Origin: Paroedura picta
Lineage: Eukaryota > Chordata > Lepidosauria > Squamata > Gekkonidae
NCBI RefSeq assembly: GCF_049243985.1
Contig: NC_135384.1
Location: 15,248,501-15,312,500, forward strand
Length of the DNA: 64,000 bases
Direction: 5' to 3'
Shown one piece after another: positions 11,300-22,659 of the stretch. The notes beneath the pieces are model-generated. The model was not told where the DNA came from, did no database searches, and saw only the letters and a program-made list of their open reading frames with translations. The position numbers were made by a program, and so were the translations under genes. The first letter of the stretch is position 1; each line of letters begins with the position of its first letter.

Positions 11300-13153
11300 A
11301 TGGTCTAGGAGAACAACAGAACAGGGTCAGATGGATGGGAGTGAGGAAAATGGGAAGGGGATCCTGCCTGGTAGTTGGATTCCAGTCCTTCTGGGCCAAG
11401 GCAAGTATAGAGGTGGGAGTAGATATAATAAGGGGGCAGCAACATATGTAGGTCCAGGAAGGCCACAGTAATGGAGTTTCCATGGCTGGTGGCCTGGTCA
11501 ATACTGGCATTGTCCTTCAAATCTTCACCCATCCCCAGGTTTGTAGGAGTGAGGGCTAGGTTGGAAATGGTGTTGTCAGGTCAATCAACAAGTCCACTAC
11601 CTTGCAGGATTACTTCAGTCATGAGTTACATGACTGAAACCTGGGTGTGTGAAGGCGAGACAATCATCTTGAAAGATCTGGTGCCCCCAGGTTTTTGGTC
11701 CTGCAACAGCCCTCCTCCAAGGTAGGGAAGAGGGGGTGGCAATCCTGGTTAGAGAGCATATTCCCTTCAGGGGTCTCCCTGTGCCATCGATTCCAGGGAT
11801 AAAATGTGTTTGTCTAGGGTAGGAGTTGGTTGAGAATGTGGCTACTGGTTGGTGTATTAATCACCCACTGCCCCTCCCCAGATTCCCTGCTGGGCCTGTT
11901 GGAGACAGTGGCTAGTTCAGCCATGGAGACAATAGGGTTCTTGGAATTTGTTGTTGTCCCCCCCCCCCCCATGAGGTCGGCCATGCCCCTGATTTGATCT
12001 TTGGCACAGGTGTTGTGGTAGATCTGGTGGCAAATAACATTGTCCCATGGTGAGACCACCATGCCCTGAAGACTCAACTAAGGATTCCACCCCATCACTG
12101 TTTGGGTGACAGACATATTTTGGTTTGCCCACAGAGACTTACGGATTCTGAGAGATTCCGGAATGCTCTGAGGGACTCAATGCCCTCTGGCATCTTGCTG
12201 ACAGCCTTGGTGGAGGAATGGCAGTCCTGCCTAACTGCTGTCATTCACAATATTGCTCCTAGGCACCCTCTCTACCTTTGCCTCAAACAGGTTCCATGGT
12301 ATACCAAGGAGCTTTGGGAGAGGTAGAGAGTATTGAGACGGCTAGAGCAGGTGTGGAGGAAGACTCGTGACAAGACGGCAAGGAGATCTCATTGCACACT
12401 TATGAAGGTGTATGAGAATGCAGTTAAAGCAGCAAAATGAGATTTCTATGCCACAGAAATCGTGTCCACAAACTCTCACCTAGTAAAAGACCTATTACTG
12501 CCCTCAAAGAAGGGCATAAAATAATAAGTGGAATGGATTTGAGCTGGGCGGCTTTATTGAGCTATTTTGCTGACAAAGTTCTGTTGGTCTGCCATAACCT
12601 ATTTGCCACAATTGATACAATCTGTGAACTGGAAGCTCCATGGCTATTGTGGGGGTTAGTTTTTAATGGATTCAGATGGCTCTCATTAACTAAAGTGGAC
12701 ACGTTGCTGAGGTCAGTGAGAGCAACCACTTGCCCCTTAGATCCCTGTCTATCTTGGTTGCTCAAGTTGGGCAACCAGCGCATCTTTGAGGGATACTGTC
12801 AACCTGTCCTTATCATCTGGAGAGTTGTGCGAAGGGCTTAAAGAGGAAATAGTGTGCCCTTTACTGAAAAATTCCATCGCTGCACCTGTGGGACCCCGCC
12901 AGCTACAGCCCAGTCTCACATCTTGAGTTTCTGGGTAAGGAGGTGGAGTGGGCTGCGACAGACTAAATACTAGCATTCTTGTAGGAAACTTCAGCCCTTG
13001 ACCCATGACAGTCTGGCTTCCATCCTGGCCATGGGGTGGAGACTGTGCTGGTCGTTTTGATGGTTGATATCCGGTGCCAGCTGGACTGTGATGGTTTGGC
13101 CATTCTCGTGCTTTTAGACCTTTCATCTGCATTGGATGTGATTCACCACTAGC
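11300..13153 (+). mobile_element. L2-type LINE, endonuclease to reverse transcriptase, 3'-truncated
   Basis: Order is endonuclease-like (TETWVCEGE near 11630), linker, then RT start (NYRPVSHLEFLGK-like near 12900; LAILVLLDLSSALD near 13090). It stops at 13153, where unit flank resumes. Frames are broken. It lacks its own 3' end, although a 3' end of the same family lies immediately upstream at 10380-11230. Confidence 0.75.
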
Positions 13154-13497
13154 TATTGATTTTTTAAAATATTCCTTTATTCATTTTGGCTAACATACAA
13201 TGTCTCTTCTCCTGGCAGCCAGGAATACTATCAAAGTTGACTCTAAATGTGTCTGATGCCACTAGATGGGATTCCACCAGCTTTTGCCCTAGTGAAAGAG
13301 AATGGTATTCAATGTAACCACCTCCAGAAAATAACACTATGTTATAACACTATGTTGGGAACCAGAGAACTAACAACAAAGAAAAGCCACATGAGACAGA
13401 GAAAAAGACTTGGAACAAAGAGCAGAACTGGGTGAGACAGATTAAAAAAGCCCCCTCCCCCCAGAAATCTTCACACTTAAACACAGATGTAAAAAAA

Positions 13498-14439
13498 TTA
13501 TGTAGTTTCAGAGAAGAGTTTCCATATTATTCGTTTCAGGGATTCCCTCACTTCATAATTCCTCAAAGCGTAGACAATGGGATTTAGCATTGGAGTGACA
13601 ACTGTGTAGAACAAAGACAGTATTTTTTTGACTTCAGGTGAATAGTTGGATTTGGGTCTCAGGTAGACAAGGCTCCCGCTTCCATAGAATAAAGTCACCA
13701 CGATGAGATGAGATGAGCAAGTGGAAAAGGCCTTTCTTCTTCCCCCTACTGTAGGCATCTTGAGAATGGTAGTTATGATATGGATATAGGAGATCAGGAT
13801 GAGCACAAAGGGGAACATGAGGAACACAATAGTGGAAGCTATGGCTTGCATTTCATATTGGTAGGTATCTGTACAGACTAGCTTCAAGACTGCTGGTGCA
13901 TCACAAAAGAAATGATTGACTTTATTGTGCCCACAGAAAGGAAGATTGAAAATCCAAACTGCTTGCAGCAGTGAGACTGGGATTCCAATCACCCAGACTC
14001 CACCCAGCAACTTGTAGCAGAAGGTCCTATTTATGACAGTAGCATAGTGCAGCGGGTTGCAGATGGCAACGTAGCGATCATAGGACATTGCAGCTAAGAT
14101 AAAACACTCGGCACATCCAAAGTAGAAGAAGCAGCACATTTGAATGGCACAGCCAACGAAGGAGATAGTTTTGTCCTTCACCAGTAGATTAATGAGCATT
14201 TGAGGGACGGTGTCCAAAGTGAAGCAGATCTCAATGAAAGCCAGATTTCTCAGGAAGAAGTACATGGGTGACTGGAGGGCAGCATCCACCAAGATGATAC
14301 AAATAATGAGGATGTTGCCTGCTACCGTAGCAAGGTAAATGACCAAAAGCAGAGGGAACAGAAACAACTCTCCTTTGGGCATGCTGGAAAATCCAATCAG
14401 GATGAATTCCTTCACCAAAGTTTGATTTCTCCACTTCAT
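13498..14439 (-). CDS. Olfactory receptor, class II, OR10-like (array copy B)
   Basis: Intact 313-residue odorant receptor, array sister of the copy at 4574. It has the sequon NQT at residue 5, LQSPMYFFL (55-63), Cys97, MSYDRYVAIC (118-127), loop cysteines 169/179/189, KAFSTCSSHL (236-245) and PMLNPIVY (283-290). It is one residue shorter than the other three copies because the tail reads LKRIIWKLF rather than LKR.LRWK. By eye it differs from copy A at about 20-25 positions, several in TM3 and TM5 (C102 for F102, I204 for F204, F211 for C211), the regions that line the ligand pocket in ORs. The start lies 24 bp inside a conserved acceptor (AG at 14464-14465). The shared upstream and downstream repeats show that the whole unit was duplicated, not just the gene. 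Confidence 0.95.
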   Translation of the reverse strand: MKWRNQTLVKEFILIGFSSMPKGELFLFPLLLVIYLATVAGNILIICIILVDAALQSPMYFFLRNLAFIEICFTLDTVPQMLINLLVKDKTISFVGCAIQMCCFFYFGCAECFILAAMSYDRYVAICNPLHYATVINRTFCYKLLGGVWVIGIPVSLLQAVWIFNLPFCGHNKVNHFFCDAPAVLKLVCTDTYQYEMQAIASTIVFLMFPFVLILISYIHIITTILKMPTVGGRRKAFSTCSSHLIVVTLFYGSGSLVYLRPKSNYSPEVKKILSLFYTVVTPMLNPIVYALRNYEVRESLKRIIWKLFSETT

Positions 14440-14463
14440 TTCTGTGAATGTCTCTGAGAAGAT

Positions 14464-14490
14464 CTAGTGAGAAGGAGGCAGAAGAGGAAA
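14464..14490 (-). other. Candidate splice acceptor, OR copy B
   Basis: The minus strand reads CTTCTGCCTCCTTCTCACTAG-like sequence ending at 14464-14465, 24 bp upstream of the ATG. The pyrimidine tract is longer than in copy A, which has a deletion here. Conserved in all four array genes. Confidence 0.65.
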
Positions 14491-15592
14491 GTTAGTCATC
14501 TATTCATATAACTCTGATAGTGAGACAGATTTTCCCACACCCTATTCTATTACTTTATTGTTCCATGTTTGTTGCTTCGTGTCCCACTCCTTATTTTTGA
14601 TGGTACTTAAACTTCTGCTACCATTTGTTAGTAGACTCAGAATTCTTAGAGGCACTGAGGGACCCAGGGACACTCATCCATAACATTTTTTTTTTAAAGT
14701 AGTAACATGTGATCTGAATTTTTAAAAAACGTTGAAATTCAAGAAATTTGAAATTATCTAACTTGAGGCAACTTTGAGGCCGAATGGCTTTTCTGCCACC
14801 GCCCCCAAATGGGGTTGTTTAGAATGTTAGATTAAGGTTTGTGAAATCTGTTCAAATCCCCGCTCTATCAAGAACAGTCGGCAATCTCTGTCTCTCAGCA
14901 CATATAACCTCACAGAGCCTTCTTCATTGTTGGAAGGAAAGTTTCAAGATCTACCAGTGCAGGCATGTAGGTGTATTTGTAAAGAAGGGCAAGAAAAGAC
15001 CACTGAACATTTATCGTCATCTTCATCATCATCTATATATATTATTTATCATCATATACCTACAAGTTCCATGGCCTCATTGCTTACAGAATGTCTCAGA
15101 GGTTTGAGGAACAGCATCTTCAATTAATACTATCAGATGCAAACAATGAGCTAACAAAAACAATTGCTCAGTATGCTTGGATAGCTACAAAAATAAAGTA
15201 GAGCTGGTCCAACCCTACATATTAACTGTTGATATATATTGCATTCCCCATAGTATATTTATAACTAAGTGATTTTAATCTGTTCATTTAGGTTCTTTAT
15301 TGGATGATCCATGACTGTAAGTAAAACTGATGATGATAACTTCACAGAAGAGTTATACCATAAGTTCAGTGGAAGAAAGTTGTGATTAATTTTTTTTGGT
15401 AGGGAAAAATAAAAATGTTGTAGAGGATGAACATTTTGGTATGCCTGTGCACAATGGCTGCCAGGTCTGACTGGGAAAATTCCTGAGTATTGGGAGCAGT
15501 ATCTTGGGAGGGCAGAAGTTCCAAAAGGGAGGAGAGAGTTTAGTGATGGTGTGAAGAAGCCATGGTTACCTTCCAAATCTGTAATTTCCTCC

Positions 15593-15704
15593 AAAAGTGG
15601 CATATAAGAACCAACTCTTCTTCTTCTTCTTCTTCTTCTTCTTCTTCTTCTTCTTCTTCTTCTTCTTCTTCTTCTTCTTCTTCTTCTTCTTCTTCTTCTT
15701 CTTC
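15593..15704 (+). mobile_element. MIR-like SINE 3' tail with (TTC)29
   Basis: Only the last bases of the SINE (GTGGCATATAAGAACCAACTC) remain, followed by about 88 bp of pure TTC. It sits exactly at the B/C unit junction, where about 1.3 kb of unit sequence is missing. Confidence 0.8.
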
Positions 15705-16644
15705 TAAACCTACAGACAGTCCAGAACTCTTTCTTTTATTGCTCCTGCAGCCTTGCATTGGGCTTCATTCAGATATATGGACACTTTATCCACTCCCCAT
15801 TGCATTTTTGGATGGGTTTGCAAAAGAGCTACATATAAGGAAGCCTTTGAGACTTTATAAGTATGAGAGGATGGGAAAATCAAGAATTGCCCAGTGCAAA
15901 TGCTAGATTGTACTTGACATGGTAATATATCTACAACATGGTCCCAGGTGGAAGCAACTTGAGTGTCTTCTAAGAAAAGTAGTCTATACCTTTTGAAACA
16001 AGTATTAACACTAATGTAATTGGTAAATTAAAATGAAGTATTACCAGCCAAACTATTTCCCTGCTTGAACACCTGCCTCCCTGAGTACTTAAAACTCCAT
16101 GTCAGTCCTCCTATTTGAGGAATGCCAAACTTACCTCAAAAATTCAGAAGCTATGCACTCCAATAGCAGTGAACTGTTGTTGCAATGAAGAAAATTAATG
16201 TCTTGCTTCTTCATAAACTGTCACGTTGAGCTGAATGGCAGTGTGATTGCTTCTTTAAGAAAGAGCTGTGGAAAAGTCATGTTGTGATAACACACTCTCT
16301 GATATGTATTGAGAACTTCATCGATGTTGTTTTAAAGAACAGAGTTTCTTGCATTAATCCCAAGGGACCCATATATCATTAAGCAATACATTTATCCCAC
16401 AGTACAGGAAACATCTGAGAGTTGCCAACTTTCTCCATCTGCATTACCTCTTAGCTATAATGGAGTGCCAAAATATTTACATACCAAAATATAGTTAGAA
16501 GACACCAAGTACAGCAGTCTCATTACACTTCAACAGGTCTATGCTTGATGAGATTCAAACACCATCCCAGGGTGCCAAAGGTGAACACATGACATAGATA
16601 ACCATCTTGTAGGATGCCACCTAAATTATTCATTATAGGTAGTT

Positions 16645-16790
16645 CTTCAGTGAAAGAGCGGCCGCTCTATCAGTGCTGTGGTGAGTCCAAGGTCACTGAG
16701 CTCGTTGTATGTGGGGGAGCACAGAATAAACCTGGCATGCCATATTAGAAGTCCACACTCCTAACCACTACAAGCTGGCTCTCCTAACCA
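16645..16790 (-). mobile_element. MIR-like SINE, 5' half
   Basis: The reverse complement begins AGCCAGCTTGTAGTGGTTAG and continues through the tRNA-like head and GGTGACC-like core, then breaks off. Same family as 4088. Confidence 0.75.
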
Positions 16791-17128
16791 TTAACCACCA
16801 AGCTGTGGTTGGAGCAGAGGAACTGACAGCTTCCTGTTCATCTTCCTGTCTCCTCCTTCCTTCAGGTTGGACAGGGAATAAGCAAGCTGTGGTAGTAACA
16901 GAGGAAATGAGAGCCTCCTCCTGTCTATCTTTCCCTTTCTCCCTTCTTCATGGGAGTAGGTAAGGGAAATCAGTCTGGATGAATATTTCCCAGCAGTCAG
17001 TACCACCATTGACCATGACTTGCACCTAGGTGGCAATGCGGGGACCGGAGTCCTCTTTGGGCTTTCTGCTTGCCACCAGGAAGCTTCTTTTGACTCCCCT
17101 GACACATCTTTCCCTCTGACACTCTAGG

Positions 17129-17250
17129 CCAGGTGTGGCCAAATGGAGGCACTTCAGATTTCTATGGACTGCTATTACCATGAGCCCCTGGGAGGAGCTT
17201 ATGGTAATTTTAGTCCATGGACAACTGGAGAGCCACAGTTTGGCCACCCC
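17129..17250. mobile_element. hAT-like MITE, unit C copy
   Basis: CCAGGTGTGGCCAAATGG to CCACAGTTTGGCCACCCCT; same insertion as at 1740, inherited with the unit. Confidence 0.65.
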
Positions 17251-17833
17251 TAGCCAAGCCAGTCACTAGTTTCACTGAGTTGGATGGATGTTCCTGCTCA
17301 GAGGAAAACACCACTGGTCAGATACATTCAGGAGCATTTTCCCTGCTTCAAGTTGCTTCAGAATGTCATACAAATAGACATTCAAATAGAATGTCAGACA
17401 AATAGTCATAGCTTCCTTATGGTGACCCTTTAGGGTATTTAAGGCTAGAGATGTTCAGAGGTGGTTTGCCATTGCCTCCTTCCATGTCATGCCCTTGTTA
17501 TTTATTGGAGGTTTCCCTGCTTAATTTCCAGGATCTGACCACATGGATCTGAGTGAACTGTGGTTGGAACCATAACTGAGTCATTAGGCCATAATTAATG
17601 ATGGCAGGAATAGGGTGGTTTGCTCAGTACAAGTAGGAAGAATAGTTGTGCATAAAGATTCAACAGACTATGTAGGGCTGATACTGCAACAGGCAATTCC
17701 TATTTGGACCCAAACAGGGAATAATTTGAAGGACAGAGGTGTGGCATGGTCATTGTTGATGACGTGGTTACTGTTAAAGATAGCATTTATTCCATGGATC
17801 CAAAAATCATTAATCACGTGCTAATGGTGCTAT

Positions 17834-18122
17834 AAGAGCCTCTTGTGGCGCAGAGTGGTAAGGCAGCGATATGCTGTCTGAATCTGTCTGCCCATGAGGT
17901 TGGGAGTTCAATCCCAGCAGCCGGCTCAAGGTTGACTCAGCCTTCCATCCTTCCAAGGTCGGTAAAATGAGTACCCAGCTTGCTGGGGGGTAAACGGTGA
18001 TGACTGGGGAAGGCACTGGCAAACCACCCCGTATTGAGTCTGCCATGAAAACGCTGGAGGGCGTCACCCCAAGGGTCAGACATGACCTGGTGCTTGCACA
18101 GGGGATACCTTTACCTTTACCT
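17834..18122 (+). mobile_element. Sauria SINE, full length
   Basis: Complete copy with 12-bp duplication TAATGGTGCTAT on both sides. The empty site is seen in unit A near 2860. Specific to unit C. Confidence 0.95.
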
Positions 18123-18529
18123 TAATGGTGCTATTCTATGCATGTGATATTTATTATTTGCTATAAGCTTGCTAATTAACTTCCAAGTGGAGTTATTAAA
18201 ATTCCGGAAGTCTGCATTATCAGTTTTCCCCTGGGAGAAGGGAAGACACTACAAGAAATATAGCTTGGTACAGGGATCACCATGGCGTCACAGCCAGTCT
18301 CTGAGCCAAACCACCCTCCCCCCCCCAAAAAAAAACACTGAAAAGAAAAAAACCTCTGAAGCTCATATGTTTTTATAATTGAAACATTTAGTAATTAGAG
18401 ATTAGAGATTCCAAAGCAAGTATCTTTCTCCAATATGAATTGCCAAAAAGGGCAGTTTTGTATAGTACACAAAGAACAGTATCATAGGGTGCCGACAAGT
18501 GTTTATTACAATGAGTTTATTAAGTTTGG

Positions 18530-18839
18530 TGTAGTGGCTAGGAGTGCGGATTGCTAATCTGGCATGCCGGATTCGAATCTGCACAACCCGCATGCAGTGA
18601 ACTGGGTGAACTTGGGCTTGCCACGGCACTGATAAAACTGTTCTGACTGAGCAGGAATATCAGGGCTCTCTCAGCCTCACCCACCTCACAGGGTGTCTGT
18701 TGTGGGGAGAGGAAGGGAAGGTGACTGTAAGCCACTTTGAGCCTCCTTCGGGAAGACAAAAGCAACCAACTCTTCTTCTTCTTCTTCTTCTTCTTCTTCT
18801 TCTTCTTCTTCTTCTTCTTCTTCTTCTTCTTCTTCTTCT
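18530..18839 (+). mobile_element. MIR-like SINE with (TTC)22 tail
   Basis: Near full length (GGTGTAGTGGCTAGGAGTGC to CAACTC), then about 68 bp of TTC repeats. Its site is unoccupied in units A and B (equivalent of A about 3215). Confidence 0.85.
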
Positions 18840-19588
18840 AGTTACACATTTCTCAATGCATTAAAATAAAGGGTCTGAAAGTGCTGATAGATGCCTGAAT
18901 AACCTTTCACAGTGTATACAGAACTGCTCTAAAATGAAAACTGGAATTCCGCAAGTTTGTCTCATTGCCGGGATTCAACTGGAGGACAGAATGCTAGCTT
19001 CGTTGATGCTGACCACATTGTTACCCGAATTGTGCGTACACGTGTCCTTGAACATGTTTATTTGAACTCGTGGGGAAGATTAGCCAAATGATGCGAGAGG
19101 GTGGGTAACATAGCGTTAATGGATCGTCGCCTATGTATTTGAGGGTAATTATACCTGTAGGAACTCAAGGCTGGCACAAACCAGAGAGGAGCCTCAATAT
19201 TTGATTTTACAATTACTACCTTCCACTAATGAACCAGATGACAAGTCTATCCCCATTTTATCATCTGTTAAGAGCTCAGAAAATTCTGAGGCATTCACAA
19301 AGTTTTATCTAGGCTTATGTTGCTCAGGTCTAAAATATGAAAGTTCCTAGATTGTCTGGTTGTTCTTAGACCTAAATTTATATCATTCTATTTGCACCAG
19401 TGTTAAATTTGTATGTCCTGAACTTTACTTGCTGGAAGTCACATTGTTCTTTTAAAGACATTAAACGTCTACTGACTACTGGCTGAGAGGAGCCCAGTGC
19501 ATAACCAACTCTTGATTGGCTAAGTATGGGCCTCTGTCACAGGACACCAGAGAAGGGACTTTTGACAATTGCACTTGCTTAAACCCAG

Positions 19589-19872
19589 AAAGAGCCTCTT
19601 GTGGCGCAGAGTGGTAAGGCAGTAGACATGCAGTCTGAAAGCTCTGCCCATGAGGCTGTGAGTTCGATCCCAGCAGCCGGCTCAAGGTTGACTCAGCCTA
19701 CCATCTTTCCGAGGTCGGTCAAATGAGTACCCAGCTTGCTGGGGGATAAATGGTAATGACTGGGGAAGGCACTGGCAAACCACTCCATATTGAGTCTGCC
19801 AAGAAAACACTAGAGGGCATCACCCCAAGGGTCAGACGTGACCCAGTGCTTGCACAGGGGATACCTTTATCT
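19589..19872 (+). mobile_element. Sauria SINE, full length
   Basis: Complete copy flanked by TTAAACCCAG duplications; unit A carries the empty site near 3575. Specific to unit C. Confidence 0.95.
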
Positions 19873-20261
19873 TTAAACCCAGGAACTTTGTTTCCCTTGG
19901 AACAAGAATCTGAGACTCTTCACAAATGTATTCAGGTAGCAGACAATATCACACTGCTCAGTGAGAGATCTTTGACTAATGATTTTATTGATAACTTAAT
20001 GTGAATTTTAGTCTGAAGACAGTGCTGGAGTATTTATATAGATTGTGCATTTTTAAAATGTTTTACAATGGCCTAAGGCAATAATATTAATGACTGACTG
20101 ACACTGGTCAGGGAAGACATTAAGAATATTCTAGATACTGAGCTTCTTTATCAAAAGTGTCAAATTCCTCTCTAGTTTTCCAAACACCCAAATTGATGAT
20201 TTCCCATTTTACTTAACAAATAATGGCTCCATTGCAATATTTCATGAACATTATCAGTGCC

Positions 20262-20549
20262 GAGCCTCTTGTGGCGCAGAGTGGTAAGTGGAAAAATTGC
20301 TGTCTGAAGCTGTCTGTCCATGAGGCTGGGAGTTCGATCCCAGCAGCCGGCTCAAGGTTGACTCAGCCTTCCATCCTTCCGAGGTCGGTAAAATGAGTAG
20401 CCAGCTTGCTGGGGGGTAAACGGTAATGACTGGGGAAGGCACTGGCAAACCACCCCGTATTGAGTCTGCCATGAAAACACTGGAGGACGTCACCCCAATG
20501 GTCAGACATGACTCGATGCTTACACAGGGGATACCTTTACCTTTACCTT
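20262..20549 (+). mobile_element. Sauria SINE, full length
   Basis: Complete copy flanked by TTATCAGTGCC. It sits about 260 bp from the 3' end of OR copy C, on the opposite strand to the gene. Confidence 0.95.
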
Positions 20550-20813
20550 TATCAGTGCCAGGAATACTGTCAACGTTGGCTCTACATATGTCTCCGACAC
20601 TAGATGGGATTCCACCAGGTGTTGCTCTGGTGAAAGAGAAAGGTATTCAATGTAACCACCTTCAGAATATAACACTATGTTATAACACTATGTTGGGAAC
20701 CAGAGAACCCACATTGAAAAAAAAGCCACATGAGACAGAGAAAAGACTTGGAGCAAGGAGTAGAACTGGGTGAGACAGATTGAAAAAGCCCTCCGTGGAG
20801 GTGTAAAAAAAGT

Positions 20814-21758
20814 CTATTTAGTTTGCGAGAAGAATTTCCATCTTAGAGATCTTTTCAGGGATTCCCTCACTTCATTATTCCTCAAAGCGTAGATAATGGG
20901 ATTTAGCATGGGAGTGACAACTGTATAGAACAAAGACAGTATTTTTTTGACTTCAGGTGAAGAGTTGGATTTGGGCCTTAGATAGACAAGGCTCGCACTT
21001 CCATAGAACAAAGTCACCACAATGAGATGAGATGAGCAAGTGGAGAAGGCCTTTCTTCTTCCCCCTACTGTAGGCATCTTGAGGATGGTAGTTATGATAT
21101 GGATATAGGAGATCAGGATGAGCAAAAAAGGGAACATGAGAAACACAAATGTGGAAGCTAAGGCTTGCATTTCAAATTGGTAGGTATCTGTACAGACTAG
21201 CTCCAACACTGGTGGTGAATCACAAAAGAAATGATTGACTTTATTGTGCCCACAGAAAGGAAGATTGAAAATCCAAACTGCTTGTAACAGTGAGAATGGG
21301 ATTCCAACCCCCCAGACTCCACCCAGCAACTTGTAGCAGAAGGTCCTATTCATGACAGCGGCATAGTGCAGCGGGTTGCAGATGGCAACGTAGCGATCAT
21401 AGGACATTGCAGCTAAGAGGATGCACTCTGCACATCCAAAGTAGAAGAAGCAGCACATTTGAATGGCACAGCCAACAAAGGAGATAGTTTTGTCCTTCAC
21501 CAATAGGTTAATGAGCATTTGAGGGATGGTATCCAAAGTGAAGCAGATCTCAATGAAAGCCAGATTTCTCAGGAAGAAATACATGGGTGACTGGAGGGCA
21601 GCATCCACTGTGATGACAAAAATAATGAGGATGTTGCCTGCTACTGTAGCAAGGTAAATGACCAAAAGCAGAGGGAACAGAAACAACTCTCCTTTGGGCA
21701 TGCTGGAAAATCCAACAAGGATGAATTCCTTCACCAACGTTTGGTTTCTCCACTTCAT
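20814..21758 (-). CDS. Olfactory receptor, class II, OR10-like (array copy C)
   Basis: Intact 314-residue odorant receptor with every hallmark of the array: sequon NQT at 5, GN at 41-42, LQSPMYFFL 55-63, Cys97, MSYDRYVAIC 118-127, loop cysteines 169/179/189, KAFSTCSSHL 236-245, PMLNPIIY 283-290. It shares V15, VITVDAAL around residue 50, VMNRT and the SLRWK tail with copy E, so C and E form one subgroup against A and B. Private differences include I113, the GVG at 150-152, F155 and S266 (NSSPEV). The coding sequence is intact although this unit has taken more Sauria SINEs than any other (17834, 19589, 20262 and 22791). Start codon is 24 bp inside a conserved acceptor (AG at 21783-21784). Confidence 0.95.
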   Translation of the reverse strand: MKWRNQTLVKEFILVGFSSMPKGELFLFPLLLVIYLATVAGNILIIFVITVDAALQSPMYFFLRNLAFIEICFTLDTIPQMLINLLVKDKTISFVGCAIQMCCFFYFGCAECILLAAMSYDRYVAICNPLHYAAVMNRTFCYKLLGGVWGVGIPFSLLQAVWIFNLPFCGHNKVNHFFCDSPPVLELVCTDTYQFEMQALASTFVFLMFPFLLILISYIHIITTILKMPTVGGRRKAFSTCSSHLIVVTLFYGSASLVYLRPKSNSSPEVKKILSLFYTVVTPMLNPIIYALRNNEVRESLKRSLRWKFFSQTK

Positions 21759-21782
21759 TTCTGTGAATGTCTCTGAGAAGAT

Positions 21783-21808
21783 CTAGTGAGAAGAAGGCAG
21801 AAGAGGAA
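21783..21808 (-). other. Candidate splice acceptor, OR copy C
   Basis: A pyrimidine tract (CTCTTCTGCCTTCTTCTCACTAG-type on the minus strand) ends in AG at 21783-21784, 24 bp upstream of the ATG, in register with copies A, B and E. Confidence 0.65.
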
Positions 21809-22659
21809 ATGCATTTGGAAAGTTAGTCATCTATTTATATAACTCTAAGGGTTTGATAGATTTCCCACATCCCATTCCATTACTTTATTGTTCCATGTTT
21901 GCTAGGCTTTGTATCCCACTCTTTAATGTTGATGTAACTAAATCTGCTGCAGTCATTTGTTAGTTAGACTCAGAACTCTCAAAGGTTCAGAGGGAACCCC
22001 ATGTCCTTCCAACTTTTAAGACACTCAGCCATTTGAAAAAGTGTATTAACATGTGATCTACATTAAATACTTTGTTGAAATTTAAGAAATTGGCAAGTAT
22101 CTATATTGAGGCCACCTCTGAGGCCCAATGGCTCTCCTTCCTTCGCCTGCAAATAGGCTTGTTTAGAATGTTAGATTAGGACATGTGAAATTTGTTCAAA
22201 TCCCCACTCTTTCAAGAACCTTGGGCAGTCACTGTCTCTCAGCTCATTTAACCTTGCAGAGTCTTCTTCCTTTTTGGAAGTAAATTTTAGGTCTATTTAG
22301 AAAGATGGACAAATAGAGATAACTGAACATTTATTGTCATCACCATCATCTATATATAATTTGTCAATGGAGGATGAACATTACGGTATGCACGCTCACA
22401 ATGGCTGCCAGGTCTGACTGGAAAAATTCCTGAGTATTGGGTGAAATACCTTGTGAGGGCAGAACTTCTGAAGTGAGGAGAGAGTTTTGCTATGGTGTGA
22501 TGACATGGTCACCTTCTAAATCTGTTATTTCCTCTAGAGTCTAGACAAACTTATCTCTGTCATTTAGAGATCTGTTGAATAACTCAGGTAACTCCAAGCT
22601 CCACCTGGAGGCTAACCCTAATACACATTCTCCATGCTCCGCTCATTTAACATGCATAA

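Larger units (their letters stand above)
7094..15592. repeat. Segmental duplication unit B
   Basis: Aligns with unit A from its first bases. Unit-specific gains are a Sauria SINE at 8662 and a 2.6-kb block of L2-type LINE at about 10580-13153, which replaces the A segment 3361-3960. It shares the solo LTR with A and lacks the hAT MITE through a local deletion near 9175. Its right end is cut at the equivalent of A 6505, where a SINE tail and (TTC)n replace the rest. Confidence 0.85.

Noticed and set aside
15540-15758. Poly-Glu and poly-Ser open frames across the (TTC)n tract
   Set aside because: Products of a microsatellite at a SINE tail; no flanking coding sense.
17834-18122. tRNA gene from the A/B-box-like head
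   Set aside because: The head belongs to a Sauria SINE; there is no complete cloverleaf.
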